Source: Terriglobia bacterium (GTDB lineage: Bacteria; Acidobacteriota; Terriglobia; Terriglobales; Acidobacteriaceae). From it: a DNA stretch of 64,000 nucleotides. The translations under genes were made by a program, and so were the position numbers. The notes beneath the pieces are model-generated. The model saw only the letters and a program-made list of their open reading frames with translations. It had not been told where the DNA came from and did not search any database. Position 1 is the first letter of the stretch. Each line of letters opens with the position of its first letter. The stretch covers positions 1 to 64,000 of the forward strand of contig JAIQGL010000023.1 in NCBI GenBank assembly GCA_020072585.1, given 5' to 3'. Shown one piece after another: positions 40,607 through 49,313 of this stretch.

Positions 40607-42220
40607 TCAGATTCCAATAATCTCGCCTTTGGCATTCACATCCACGCTGGCGGCTCGCGAAACTTTGGGCAAGCCCGGCATCAGCATCATGTTTCCGGCA
40701 ATCGCCACGATGAACCCGGCCCCAGCGGAGAGAGATGCGTCATTGATATTGAGCGTCCAGCCAGTAGGCGCGCCCAGGAGCTTGGGATTGTCAGTAAACG
40801 AATATTGCGTTTTAGCGATGCAAACGGGAAGCTTGGCGAAGCACCAGTCCTTGAACTGTTGCAGTTTGGCCCGCGCCTTGTCACTGAAGTTCACTCCCGC
40901 AGCCCCGTAGATTTTTGTGGCCACGCTCTCAATCTTTTTCTCCGGCGGGTCCTCCAGTTTATAAATGGGCTGCACGTTGGGGGCGGGGGTCTGCTCGATG
41001 GTCTCTACAACTTTCTCCGCCAGGGCCGCCGCGCCGGCTCCGCCCTTAGTGAAGGCCTCGCTTAATGCGCTCACCGCGCCCTGCTGCGCACAATAGTCCG
41101 CCAGGCGCTTGAGATCGGCCTCCATGTCCGTGGGAAAGCGGTTGATGGCTACGACAATGGGCACGCCAAACTGCTTGAGATTCTGAATGTGCCGGACCAG
41201 GTTCGGCGCACCCCGCTCCAGATCGCCTTCACCCTGGTTGCGTAGGCTCTGCACCGTTGTCACCAGCACGGCGCATGCGGGAGCAATCCCTGAGGAGCGC
41301 ATCACGATGTCAAAATACTTTTCCGCGCCCAGATCGGCGGCGAAGCCGGCCTCGTTCACTACGTAGTCGGCCAGGCGGATTCCCATGTTGTGGGAAATCA
41401 CGCTGCTGGTGCCGTGCGCGATGTTGCCGAACGGTCCTGTATGCACCATGGCCGGAGTACCTTCGGTGGTCTGCACCAGATTGGGCAGTATCGCCTCGCT
41501 CAACAGGGCCATCATGGCGCCCGTTGCGCCTAAATCAGCGGCTCGCACTGGCTTGCCGGAGCGCGTAACGCCAATCACGATCGCATCCAGGCGGCGGCGC
41601 AGATCTTCCAAGCTGTTGGCCAGCGCCATGATCGCCATGACTTCAGAGGCGGCCGTGATCACGAAACCGGTGCTGCGGGTCAGCGCTCCTTTTTTCTCGC
41701 CGATATCAATGCTGATGCGGCGCAGGGCACGGTCATTCATGTCCATGGTGCGCGGCCAGGTGATCTGGTCTACATCCAGGTCCAGATCATTTCCATGAAA
41801 GACATGCGCGTCAATCAGCGCTGCCAGCAGGTTGTGGGCTGTGGTGATGGCGTGGAAATCACCGTGAAAATGAAGATTGATCTTCTGGCTGGGCTCGATC
41901 TGCGATTTCCCTCCACCAGCAGCTCCGCCTTTCATGCCAAACACAGGCCCCAGCGAAGGCTCGCGCGACGTGATGATCGCACGCCTGCCAATGCACTCCA
42001 GCCCCTGCGTGAGCCCGATCGAGGTCACTGTCTTGCCTTCGCCGGATGCAGTGGGCGTGGTTGCGGTCACCAGGATAAGCTTGCCACGGCATGGAAATGC
42101 CGGATCAGAAAGGATGTCCAGGTTCAGCTTGGCGCCGTGACGTCCGATAGGCTCAAAATAGGCTTCGGGTAATTTCAGCTTCCCCGCAATGGTTTGGATC
42201 GGCAACAAAGATTGGCTCAT
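40607..42220 (-). CDS. fhs: Formate-tetrahydrofolate ligase
   Basis: A 537-aa cytoplasmic enzyme that makes 10-formyl-THF from formate, THF and ATP. Landmarks: TPTASGEGKT nucleotide-binding loop, REPSLGPVFGMKGGAAGGG, FHGDFHAITTAHNLLAALIDAH, MDMNDRALRRI, VVAINRFPTD and the C-terminal ASLSAGAGFIVAIAGNMMLMPGLP. Family-typical length is about 550. I prefer ATG 42220 over an upstream TTG at 42250; neither has a clear ribosome site. A stand-alone gene supplying one-carbon units, a few kilobases from the GcvT-like gene and about 9 kb from the Rieske gene. Confidence 0.96.
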   Translation of the reverse strand: MSQSLLPIQTIAGKLKLPEAYFEPIGRHGAKLNLDILSDPAFPCRGKLILVTATTPTASGEGKTVTSIGLTQGLECIGRRAIITSREPSLGPVFGMKGGAAGGGKSQIEPSQKINLHFHGDFHAITTAHNLLAALIDAHVFHGNDLDLDVDQITWPRTMDMNDRALRRISIDIGEKKGALTRSTGFVITAASEVMAIMALANSLEDLRRRLDAIVIGVTRSGKPVRAADLGATGAMMALLSEAILPNLVQTTEGTPAMVHTGPFGNIAHGTSSVISHNMGIRLADYVVNEAGFAADLGAEKYFDIVMRSSGIAPACAVLVTTVQSLRNQGEGDLERGAPNLVRHIQNLKQFGVPIVVAINRFPTDMEADLKRLADYCAQQGAVSALSEAFTKGGAGAAALAEKVVETIEQTPAPNVQPIYKLEDPPEKKIESVATKIYGAAGVNFSDKARAKLQQFKDWCFAKLPVCIAKTQYSFTDNPKLLGAPTGWTLNINDASLSAGAGFIVAIAGNMMLMPGLPKVSRAASVDVNAKGEIIGI

Positions 42221-42318
42221 AAGCAAACGAATGAGTGTAGAACTCCACAATCAAAGAGGCAAGCGAGAAAAACAGGCTGTGATAGGAGGCGAGCATGCGG
42301 CAAAGCCGTTTAGTGATA

Positions 42319-42395
42319 TGGTGCGCCCGGAGAGATTCGAACTCCCGGCCTGTTGCTTCGGAGGCAACCGCTCTATCCAGCTGAGCTACGGGCGC
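42319..42395 (-). tRNA. tRNA-Arg, anticodon CCG
   Basis: A complete cloverleaf reads on the minus strand: acceptor GCGCCCG pairs with CGGGCGC; D-stem GCTC/GAGC; anticodon stem GTTGC/GCAAC around loop CTCCGAA (anticodon CCG, reading codon CGG); T-arm GGGAG-TTCGAAT-CTCTC. Discriminator A and an encoded CCA end the molecule at 42319. Confidence 0.96.
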
Positions 42396-42452
42396 ATAGG
42401 GGGTAGGACAACTCTTAGGTTATCATTTCCGGGCAGCTGCCTCAAAACGCTT

Positions 42453-43166
42453 TTAACGGCTGGTTTCCCCAATAAGCAGCAAGGCCCCAATCCTCTTGAA
42501 GTCCTTTAGTTCTTCGGCGTTCTTGAACCATTTTCCGGAATATGTCTCCGGCGTGGGACTGCGATCAGGGATGCGCCGCGCCTGAACGTTTCTGAAACCA
42601 TGTTTCTCAAGCAGCGCCTTGTATTCCGCTTCAGACAGCGCCTGCACCGGCACCTTCAGTTCGGTCATCCAGCGCAGCGAATAGTGGTTGTCTTTATAGA
42701 GGTTGATCAGGATAAACAGTTGGGCGCCGGGCGCCATCACGCGGCGCAGCTCATCAAGCGCCTTGCCTTGATCGGCGTAATAATAAAATGACTCCACGGA
42801 AAGCACTTTGCTGAAATAGCTGTCGCCGGCAGGGATCTTTTCCGCTGATCCCCAGACATAGCGGATATTCTTGAACGCAGTGGAAGACCGTTCAGCACGG
42901 CGCAGCATCTCGTCAGCCACGTCCAGGCCAACCACCTCACCGGCGGCGGCAACTCGCGCCATGCGTCGCGATGCCCACCCGGTTCCGCAACCCAGATCAA
43001 GTATGCGGTCCGCGGGCTGAATATCCATGAGCGCCAGCGTCTGCTCCGTGATATCCGAGTGGTGGTCTTCCATTTCGTCGCCACGTCCGGCGGCGGCCCA
43101 CTGATTAAATTCCTGTTGCAGTTTTTGGTCAGCCTGTGAGGGGAGAGCGCTAACTTTTGTGTCCAT
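42453..43166 (-). CDS. SAM-dependent class I methyltransferase
   Basis: A 237-aa protein with a Rossmann methyltransferase fold: motif I ILDLGCGTGWASRRMA, motif II VVGLDVADEML, motif III-like IRYVWGSAEKIPAGD, and then YYYADQGKALDELRRVMAPGAQLFI. This is the UbiE/COQ5-like (Methyltransf_11) group; the substrate cannot be told. The Arg-tRNA gene follows after about 60 bases. Divergent start from the small zinc-ribbon gene at 43205. Confidence 0.88.
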   Translation of the reverse strand: MDTKVSALPSQADQKLQQEFNQWAAAGRGDEMEDHHSDITEQTLALMDIQPADRILDLGCGTGWASRRMARVAAAGEVVGLDVADEMLRRAERSSTAFKNIRYVWGSAEKIPAGDSYFSKVLSVESFYYYADQGKALDELRRVMAPGAQLFILINLYKDNHYSLRWMTELKVPVQALSEAEYKALLEKHGFRNVQARRIPDRSPTPETYSGKWFKNAEELKDFKRIGALLLIGETSR

Positions 43167-43204
43167 GTTTCTATGCTACATTTGCAGGTTCGATTCTCAC
43201 AACC

Positions 43205-43369
43205 ATGGCCAATTCCGAGCACCCCACATCCCCACCGCCTGACGCGCTTTACTGTCCTGCTTGTGCGAGAGAAGTACCTGACCCACTCACGTGCGGCGAC
43301 TGTTCCGCCGTGATCTGCCGGGTCTGCGGTACACCACTTGAATCCTCATCTGACCTGGGCATGGGATGA
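43205..43369 (+). CDS. Small zinc-ribbon-like protein
   Basis: A 54-aa protein whose cysteines form three knuckle-like pairs: CPAC, CGDC and CRVC (with a further Cys in VICR). This is typical of tiny zinc-ribbon proteins. The ATG at 43205 is 38 bases from the divergent methyltransferase start; the ribosome site is weak (GCAGG). No partner domain. Role unknown. Confidence 0.65.
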   Translation: MANSEHPTSPPPDALYCPACAREVPDPLTCGDCSAVICRVCGTPLESSSDLGMG

Positions 43370-43509
43370 ACTGCAAAGCCCTTCAGAGCGACCGCAGAGC
43401 CAATCGGAGAGGGAAGATTTCTTTTTCCAAAACAGCAGCAACCCTGTTTACTAATTAGTACATCCGATCTCCTGAGTTCCCCAAACTCTGCTGCACCGGG
43501 ACCCTAAAA

Positions 43510-45264
43510 ATGAATCGCTATGTCACGTTGGCTGCTCTCTTTTTCCTCTCTCTTACATGTTTTGGCCAAAGCTTCACAACCCAGGGTTACTTCGTTGGCG
43601 CTGGAGCCAACCAGTTAATCCAAGCCGACTTCAACGGTGATCACATTCCTGACCTTGCGACCGTCAATAATTCGTCGAATACGGTCTCAATTCTTATCAA
43701 CAATGGCGACGGCACTTTCCGCGCGCATCTGGAGTTTGCTACTGGCGCCGGTCCCACTGGTCTGGCGGCCGTTGACATAAATAAAGATGGCAAAATGGAC
43801 CTGGTTGTCTCCAACAGTCAGGCCGATGCGGCCCATAGCGTGTCCATTCTGCTGGGCATTGGCGATGGAACATTTCAGGCCCACCGCGACATCAACGGCG
43901 GCCCAAGCCTTAATTCCATCACTGTGGGGGATTTCAACCATGATGGCAATCCTGATATCGCCACCTCCAGTTCCTCTCCCGTCAACGCGGTTTATGTGGA
44001 TCTGGGCGATGGAAAAGGCGGCGTATTGGCCCAGAAGGTGACCTCTGGCTTCGGCGTACAACCCCAGCCGGGAGAAAACAGATACCAGATAACTAAAGTG
44101 GTGTGGGCAGATTTCAATCGCGACGGCAAAGACGATCTTTATTACGTTCAGTGCTGCGGCGGATTTGACGTGGAGATTGGTGGCTTTGGCGTGCTGGTCG
44201 GCAATGGCGACGGTACCTTTGCCGATCATAATCCGAGCACGGTCCCCGTACCGCTCGATATCGCCGCAGTCGATATCAATCAGGATGGTCTGTCCGACGC
44301 AATCATTCCGTATGCCGGATGCCACAGTCCATGCGACGGTACTCTGGCGGAAATCAATCAAGGAAATGGGACCTTTGTCCAGAAAGCCAACGTCGAGAAT
44401 GACCTGGAACCGGCTGCCGGCAATGCTTTCGACGTTGAGGGAGACGGACTGAAGGACATCGTTTTGCTCACCAAAGACGCAAATACCGGCACCCAGACGA
44501 TCTTGATGATCGCGCGGCAGAATGCTGATGGAACATTTTCCACGACGACGCCCACGTCAGTGCCGATTGCGGCAGCCGATACAGGCGGCTCAGTTGTGAC
44601 TGGCGATTTCAATCATGACGGCAAAATTGACTTCGCGTTTGAAAGCGGCTCAGAAGTGTATGTGGTGCTGAATACTACTCCCAGGGCTGCGTGTAGGGTC
44701 CAGACGACCAACCGCACAGTGACGGTTTGCCAGCCATCGGATGGCGCTGTACGTACTTCACCGGCCCACATCGTTTCGCATGCAACGTCTTCAACTCCCG
44801 TCTCCGTGACGCAGATCTATCTTGATTTCAAGCTCGTGTTCCAGGTATCCGGAGGCAATCTGGATACCACACTACCGCTTACGCCAGGAGACCATAAGCT
44901 GGAAGTCAAGTCCTGGACCAATGGCATACCCTTCCGGAACGATTTCAAAGTGACTGCTTTCACCGGCGCGGGAGGCGGTCCTGCACCGTGCACAGCATCA
45001 ACCAACTTTACCGTCAATGTGTGCTCGCCCGCTGCAAATGCTACGGTAAATTCACCTGTCCATGTAGTGGCCGCAGCCAAGTCAACCGCGAAAATCACTG
45101 CGATGCAGATCTATGTGGATTCAAAGCTGGTCTTTAACACGCCGAACACGTCTCAGATTTCAACGGACGTGCCAATGGCCAAAGGCGCACATACCCTGGT
45201 GATAAAAGCCTGGGACAGTACAGGCAGGAGCTTCTTTGTGACGCGCAAGATCACCGTGCAATAG
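43510..45264 (+). CDS. Secreted FG-GAP/VCBS-repeat protein with two C-terminal Ig-like domains
   Basis: A 584-aa exported protein. Signal peptide MNRYVTLAALFFLSLTCFGQ, then a beta-propeller made of FG-GAP-like blades carrying calcium-loop motifs: DFNGDHIPD, DINKDGKMD, DFNHDGNPD, DFNRDGKDD, DINQDGLSD, DVEGDGLKD, DFNHDGKID. The C-terminus (about 395-584) has two copies of a domain starting C-RVQTTNRTVTV-C and C-TASTNFTVNV-C, followed by TQIYLDFKLVFQV and similar. This domain is the same type that ends the four SBBP proteins at 1-11 kb. It is probably surface-exposed; ligand unknown. A strong terminator follows. Confidence 0.88.
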   Translation: MNRYVTLAALFFLSLTCFGQSFTTQGYFVGAGANQLIQADFNGDHIPDLATVNNSSNTVSILINNGDGTFRAHLEFATGAGPTGLAAVDINKDGKMDLVVSNSQADAAHSVSILLGIGDGTFQAHRDINGGPSLNSITVGDFNHDGNPDIATSSSSPVNAVYVDLGDGKGGVLAQKVTSGFGVQPQPGENRYQITKVVWADFNRDGKDDLYYVQCCGGFDVEIGGFGVLVGNGDGTFADHNPSTVPVPLDIAAVDINQDGLSDAIIPYAGCHSPCDGTLAEINQGNGTFVQKANVENDLEPAAGNAFDVEGDGLKDIVLLTKDANTGTQTILMIARQNADGTFSTTTPTSVPIAAADTGGSVVTGDFNHDGKIDFAFESGSEVYVVLNTTPRAACRVQTTNRTVTVCQPSDGAVRTSPAHIVSHATSSTPVSVTQIYLDFKLVFQVSGGNLDTTLPLTPGDHKLEVKSWTNGIPFRNDFKVTAFTGAGGGPAPCTASTNFTVNVCSPAANATVNSPVHVVAAAKSTAKITAMQIYVDSKLVFNTPNTSQISTDVPMAKGAHTLVIKAWDSTGRSFFVTRKITVQ

Positions 45265-45278
45265 CTGGTCGCATATTT

Positions 45279-45312
45279 AAATCGCTCCGGCAAATTGCCG
45301 GAGCGATTTTTC
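45279..45312 (+). terminator. Rho-independent terminator
   Basis: Stem of AAATCGCTCCGGC with GCCGGAGCGATTT around a short AAATT loop, followed by TTTTTCTTTT. It lies 15 bases after the FG-GAP gene's stop. A textbook intrinsic terminator. Confidence 0.92.
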
Positions 45313-45400
45313 TTTTGGGCTACAATTACGATTTTGCCCGGCGCAAAATGTTCAATCAAGAGAGCGCGCCGGAAAACAAGGACTCGAGGAAAATACTGAA

Positions 45401-45730
45401 ATGATCACCATTCTGCTTCTGCTGATCTCAAATATCTTTATGACTTTTGCCTGGTACGGACACCTGAAGTACCAGAACGTGCCGCTGTGGAAAGTCACGA
45501 TGATCAGTTGGGGTATCGCGTTCTTTGAATATTGTTTTCAAGTGCCCGCCAACCGCATTGGCAACCACACATTCACTGCCGCGCAGCTCAAGACGATCCA
45601 GGAGATCATCACGCTGGTAGTGTTCTCAGGATTTTCTCTCTGGTACCTGAAGCAGGACATTAAATGGAACTACGCGGTGGGTTTTTTCTTTATCGTGGTG
45701 GCGGCGTTCTTTATCTTCAAAAAATGGTGA
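45401..45730 (+). CDS. DUF486-family (DMT-like) membrane protein
   Basis: A 109-aa protein with four transmembrane helices. The family-typical text NIFMTFAWYGHLKY, SWGIAFFEYCFQVPANRIG, TAAQLKTIQEIITLVVFSGFS and the C-terminal FIVVAAFFIFKKW identify DUF486, a small drug/metabolite-transporter-like family. Substrate and function are unknown. It stands alone and is convergent with the GcvT-like gene. Confidence 0.93.
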   Translation: MITILLLLISNIFMTFAWYGHLKYQNVPLWKVTMISWGIAFFEYCFQVPANRIGNHTFTAAQLKTIQEIITLVVFSGFSLWYLKQDIKWNYAVGFFFIVVAAFFIFKKW

Positions 45731-45771
45731 GTGCCATCCCATTGAGTTCGTCATCCTGAAGGCCGCCACAC

Positions 45772-47007
45772 TTATACCGGCGTTTTGGTCTTCCGCTCCG
45801 GGTTGAAAAACGGCAACTTCCCTACCGTCGCAGCAACTCTCTGCCGGACGGCCTCAATTGTAATTTCCATCTGCAGCTTTGTGCCCGGTTGCGCATGTGC
45901 AGTATCGATGCTGGCCAGCGCAATCATTTTTTTCAAAAGCGGAGACCACGTGGTGGTTGTAGCTTTGCCCACCTGCTTGCTCCCCAGATAAACCGGCACA
46001 TGAACGCGCGAGGCCTGCGATGGAGCGGCAGGGGTCAGACCAAATTTTTCATAGCGCTCTTCAATTTCAACCCAGTCCATTTCCAGACCGACCAATTGCC
46101 GCGCAACGCCGCTTTTCTGCTGTTGCGCTTTGTTTTGTTGAACCAGGGCCGTTTTGCCGACGAAATTTTCTTTGTCCAGGTGGACCATCTTGCCGAAGCC
46201 AAGTTCGTACGGCGAATACTTTTGTTCCGGAATGAGCGCCTTCTTGCTGCTGATGTAATCCACTTCAATCAGCAGCAGCCCGGCCTCCACGCGGGCCACA
46301 TCCAGCGCCAGCATTCCAGCGGCGTGGATATCGAACTGGCGGCCTTTCTCCATCAGCGCGTCCCAGACTTTCACTGCTTCCTGGCCTGTATTCATGGGAA
46401 TCCAGATTTCATACCCAAGATCGCCCGTGTAGCCGGTGCGGGAAATGTCCACCGTCACCCCGGCGATCTTGCCGCTGGTCACGCGGAAATATTTTAGATT
46501 GGCGATGTCGGTTTTAGAAACGTCGGCTTCTGCAACGCTCTTGAGCAGCTTGCCTGAGGTCGGCCCCTGCAATGCCAGCGCGGCAACTTGCTCTGAGATG
46601 TCTGAGATCTGGACATCCATATTCAGCCCGTTCTGGCGGAACCAGCGTAAACTGGGATCGGCGGCGGTCCAGCGATATTTGTTTTCATCAAGCCTTGTAA
46701 TCGTGCCGTCATCAATTACGTGGCCCTGCTCGTCGCACCAGCAGCAATAAATGACCTGCCCCGGCTTTACCTTGTTGATGTCGCGGGTAATCACGCGGTT
46801 CACCAATTTGGTGGCGTCCTTACCTTCCACCATGTACTTGTAGAGTGGCGAAATATCGATCAACGCGGCGGCGTTGCGGATGGCGTTGTATTCATGCTCG
46901 TGGTGCACCTCATAGCTGCTCACCGTGTAATAGCCGGACCACTCGCGGTAATTCAGGCTCTGGCAGAGAGCGAAGGTGCGGTCATGAAATGCGGTTCCAA
47001 CGGGCAA
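45772..47007 (-). CDS. GcvT-like aminomethyltransferase family protein
   Basis: A 411-aa THF-dependent aminomethyltransferase-fold protein. GcvT-type motifs: RNAAALIDISPLYKYMVEGKDATKLVNRV, ALALQGPTSGKLL, ISRTGYTGDLGYEIW, LDVARVEAGLLLIEVDY, and a C-terminal beta-barrel part (KQVGKATTTTWSPLLKKMIALASI). It could be the glycine-cleavage T-protein or a demethylase subunit, but no gcvH or gcvP is nearby, and its length and YISSKKALIPEQKYSPYELGFGKMVHL segment look more like the broader 'aminomethyltransferase family' group. It starts at TTG 47007 with GAGG seven bases upstream. Confidence 0.88.
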   Translation of the reverse strand: MPVGTAFHDRTFALCQSLNYREWSGYYTVSSYEVHHEHEYNAIRNAAALIDISPLYKYMVEGKDATKLVNRVITRDINKVKPGQVIYCCWCDEQGHVIDDGTITRLDENKYRWTAADPSLRWFRQNGLNMDVQISDISEQVAALALQGPTSGKLLKSVAEADVSKTDIANLKYFRVTSGKIAGVTVDISRTGYTGDLGYEIWIPMNTGQEAVKVWDALMEKGRQFDIHAAGMLALDVARVEAGLLLIEVDYISSKKALIPEQKYSPYELGFGKMVHLDKENFVGKTALVQQNKAQQQKSGVARQLVGLEMDWVEIEERYEKFGLTPAAPSQASRVHVPVYLGSKQVGKATTTTWSPLLKKMIALASIDTAHAQPGTKLQMEITIEAVRQRVAATVGKLPFFNPERKTKTPV

Positions 47008-47086
47008 GCAAATACCTCAGAGATGAAGTAGCTGTTTTCGATTATACGAGACTCTCCCTGGTCGTACGGTCGGGCTGGGCGAAGTA

Positions 47087-47530
47087 TTACTCAGGCAGGT
47101 CTCGAAAGAATTGTGCAACGTCATAATTCCCGATGGTCCTGGCAAGCCCAAGCGGAGTAACGCCATGATTATTCTTTGCATACGGGTCCGCCCCGTGTTT
47201 TCGCAGCAGTTGAATCACTTCGCCGCTTCCGCGTGAATTGAAGACAGCCCTGAAGAGCGGTGTGTTTCCATGAGAATCTCGCGCATCGACCAAGGCGCCC
47301 GAGTCAACAAGGAGACTGGCGAAGGCCACATTATTTTCCTGGGCCGCAAAATGTAACGGTGTCCACCCATTTTGATCCGCAAGGTTAGGATCGCAGCCTT
47401 CCAGAATGAGCTTTTTGACCAGGCTAACGTCGCGTTCTTGCGCGGCGTAATGCAGTGGCGAACGGCCAGCCCAGTCCAGCGAGCCGGGCTTTTCTTGATG
47501 CGAAGACAGACGGCCTTTGTCTGCAGCCAT
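47087..47530 (-). CDS. Ankyrin-repeat protein
   Basis: A 147-aa protein that is nearly all ankyrin repeats: DWAGRSPLHYAAQERDVSLVKKLILEGCDPN, QNGWTPLHFAAQENNVAFASLLVDSGA, SHGNTPLFRAVFNSRGSGEVIQLLRKHGADP and HGVTPLGLARTIGNYDVAQFF. No signal peptide. Ankyrin stacks bind other proteins; the partner is unknown. ATG 47530 is preferred because the extension to 47602 is not ankyrin-like. It lies 79 bases upstream of the GcvT-like gene on the same strand. Confidence 0.85.
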   Translation of the reverse strand: MAADKGRLSSHQEKPGSLDWAGRSPLHYAAQERDVSLVKKLILEGCDPNLADQNGWTPLHFAAQENNVAFASLLVDSGALVDARDSHGNTPLFRAVFNSRGSGEVIQLLRKHGADPYAKNNHGVTPLGLARTIGNYDVAQFFRDLPE

Positions 47531-47651
47531 GAACCAGATTATAGATAAAGGCGCCGGTGCGGAGAGACAAATTTTCGCCTCTCCGCTAAAATGAGAAGTC
47601 ACATCCCAGTCTCGCTTTCAGTTCATAGACAAACATGTTTTCCCAACATTT

Positions 47652-49310
47652 ATGCCCTCTCCTTCCAACGGCTCGACCAAAAAATACGACGTCATTGTGA
47701 TCGGCGGAGGCCACAATGGCCTGACCAACGCTGCCTACTTGGCCCGCGCGGGCAAAAAAGTTCTGGTACTGGAGCGCCGTCACGTGCTCGGCGGCGCAGC
47801 CGTGACAGAAGAAGTCTTCCCGGGTTTTAAATTCTCCGTCTGCTCGTATGTAGTTTCGCTCTTGAGGCCAGAAATTATTCGCGACCTTGATCTCCCCCGT
47901 CATGGTCTGGAAATTCTGCCATTGGATGGCACCTTTACTCCTATGCCCAGCGGCGACTATCTGTGGCGCGTGAACGACCATGGCAAATCCCGCCGCGAGA
48001 TTGCCCGCCACTCCAAAGTTGACGCCGAGGCTTATGAAGAATTCGGCAAGGCCATGCAGGCCATGTGCCGTTTTGTGAAGCCAATCCTGAGCATGGTGCC
48101 GCCTGACCCCTCAAAGCTCAATCCGCGCGAACTGATGAAGCTGCTGTTCATTGGCAGGCGCTTTCAGGGCATGAGCAGCGAGGACAAATACAACCAGGTC
48201 CAGTTGATGACCATGAGCGCCATCGATTTTCTGGACCAGTGGTTTGAGACCGATGTGCTCAAGGCCACCATGTCGGCTTCAGGAATTATCGGGACGTTTC
48301 TTGGCGTGCGCTCTCCCGGCACCGCATACGTACTGCTCCACCACTACATGGGCGAGATTGACGGCGCATTCCGCTCCTGGGGATTCTCGCGTGGCGGCAC
48401 TGGCGCTATCTCTAGTGCGATTGCCGACGCTGCGCGCGAATTTGGCGTGGAGATCCGCACGGAGGCGCCAATCGCAAAGATCATCGTCAAAAACAACCGC
48501 GCCCAGGGCGTGGTGCTGCAGAACGGCAATGAAATTTACGGCGACGTGATTTCTTCCAGCGTCGATCCACGCCTTACGTTCATCAAGTTCATTGAAGAAA
48601 ACCAGCTGCCTGGCGAGTTCCTGGAAGACGTACGCCGCTACAAGTTCCGCGGCTCTTCCGGCAAGGTGAACATCGCGTTGGACGCCCTGCCCGACTTCAA
48701 GTGCCTGCCCGGACAGGGCGCTCACCTGCGTGGCGCAATTTCCATTTCGCCTAGCGTGGAATACATGGAGCGCGCTTACGACGACGCCAAGTACGGCAAC
48801 TTTTCCCGCCGTCCGTATATTGACATGGTGATTCCGTCACTCACTGACCCGTCCGTGGCGCCGCCGGGAAAGCATGTGATGTCGTGCTTTGTGCAGTACG
48901 CTCCTTACAAACTTCGCCCAGGACTGAACTGGGACGACCAGCGCGAGGTCTTCGGTAATACCGTCATCGACACCATCTCAGAGTATGCGCCGAACCTGAA
49001 AAACATCATCCTCAACAAGCAGGTGCTCACGCCACTGGACCTGGAGCGCGACTTTGGATTGAGTGAAGGCAACATCTTTCAGGGCGAACTTTCGCTGGAA
49101 CAGCTTTTCTTCCTGCGCCCCGTACCGGGGTACGCGCAATTCCGCACACCGATCAAGAACCTCTACATGTGCGGATCGGCAACGCATCCCGGCGGAGGCA
49201 TTATGGGCGCGCCGGGGCGGCTGGCCGCTCTCGAAATATTGAAAGACGTAAAGACCAGCCCGCAGCGCACAAAACCGGCGCGCGCCGGGACCGCTGGGAA
49301 AGCGAGATAG
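47652..49310 (+). CDS. NAD(P)/FAD-dependent oxidoreductase, PYROXD2-like (copy A)
   Basis: A 552-aa flavoprotein of the phytoene-desaturase/COG1233 superfamily, closest in style to PYROXD2. FAD-binding GGGHNGLTNAAYLARAGKK and VLVLERRHVLGGAAVTEEVF at the N-terminus, and the terminal FAD motif YMCGSATHPGGGIMGAPG (about 500). The central region has EIDGAFRSWGFSRGGTGAIS. It is probably an amine or unsaturated-bond oxidase, but the substrate is unknown. Three bases separate it from the paralogue at 49314, so they form an operon and may work as a pair. Confidence 0.9.
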   Translation: MPSPSNGSTKKYDVIVIGGGHNGLTNAAYLARAGKKVLVLERRHVLGGAAVTEEVFPGFKFSVCSYVVSLLRPEIIRDLDLPRHGLEILPLDGTFTPMPSGDYLWRVNDHGKSRREIARHSKVDAEAYEEFGKAMQAMCRFVKPILSMVPPDPSKLNPRELMKLLFIGRRFQGMSSEDKYNQVQLMTMSAIDFLDQWFETDVLKATMSASGIIGTFLGVRSPGTAYVLLHHYMGEIDGAFRSWGFSRGGTGAISSAIADAAREFGVEIRTEAPIAKIIVKNNRAQGVVLQNGNEIYGDVISSSVDPRLTFIKFIEENQLPGEFLEDVRRYKFRGSSGKVNIALDALPDFKCLPGQGAHLRGAISISPSVEYMERAYDDAKYGNFSRRPYIDMVIPSLTDPSVAPPGKHVMSCFVQYAPYKLRPGLNWDDQREVFGNTVIDTISEYAPNLKNIILNKQVLTPLDLERDFGLSEGNIFQGELSLEQLFFLRPVPGYAQFRTPIKNLYMCGSATHPGGGIMGAPGRLAALEILKDVKTSPQRTKPARAGTAGKAR

Positions 49311-49313
49311 CGG

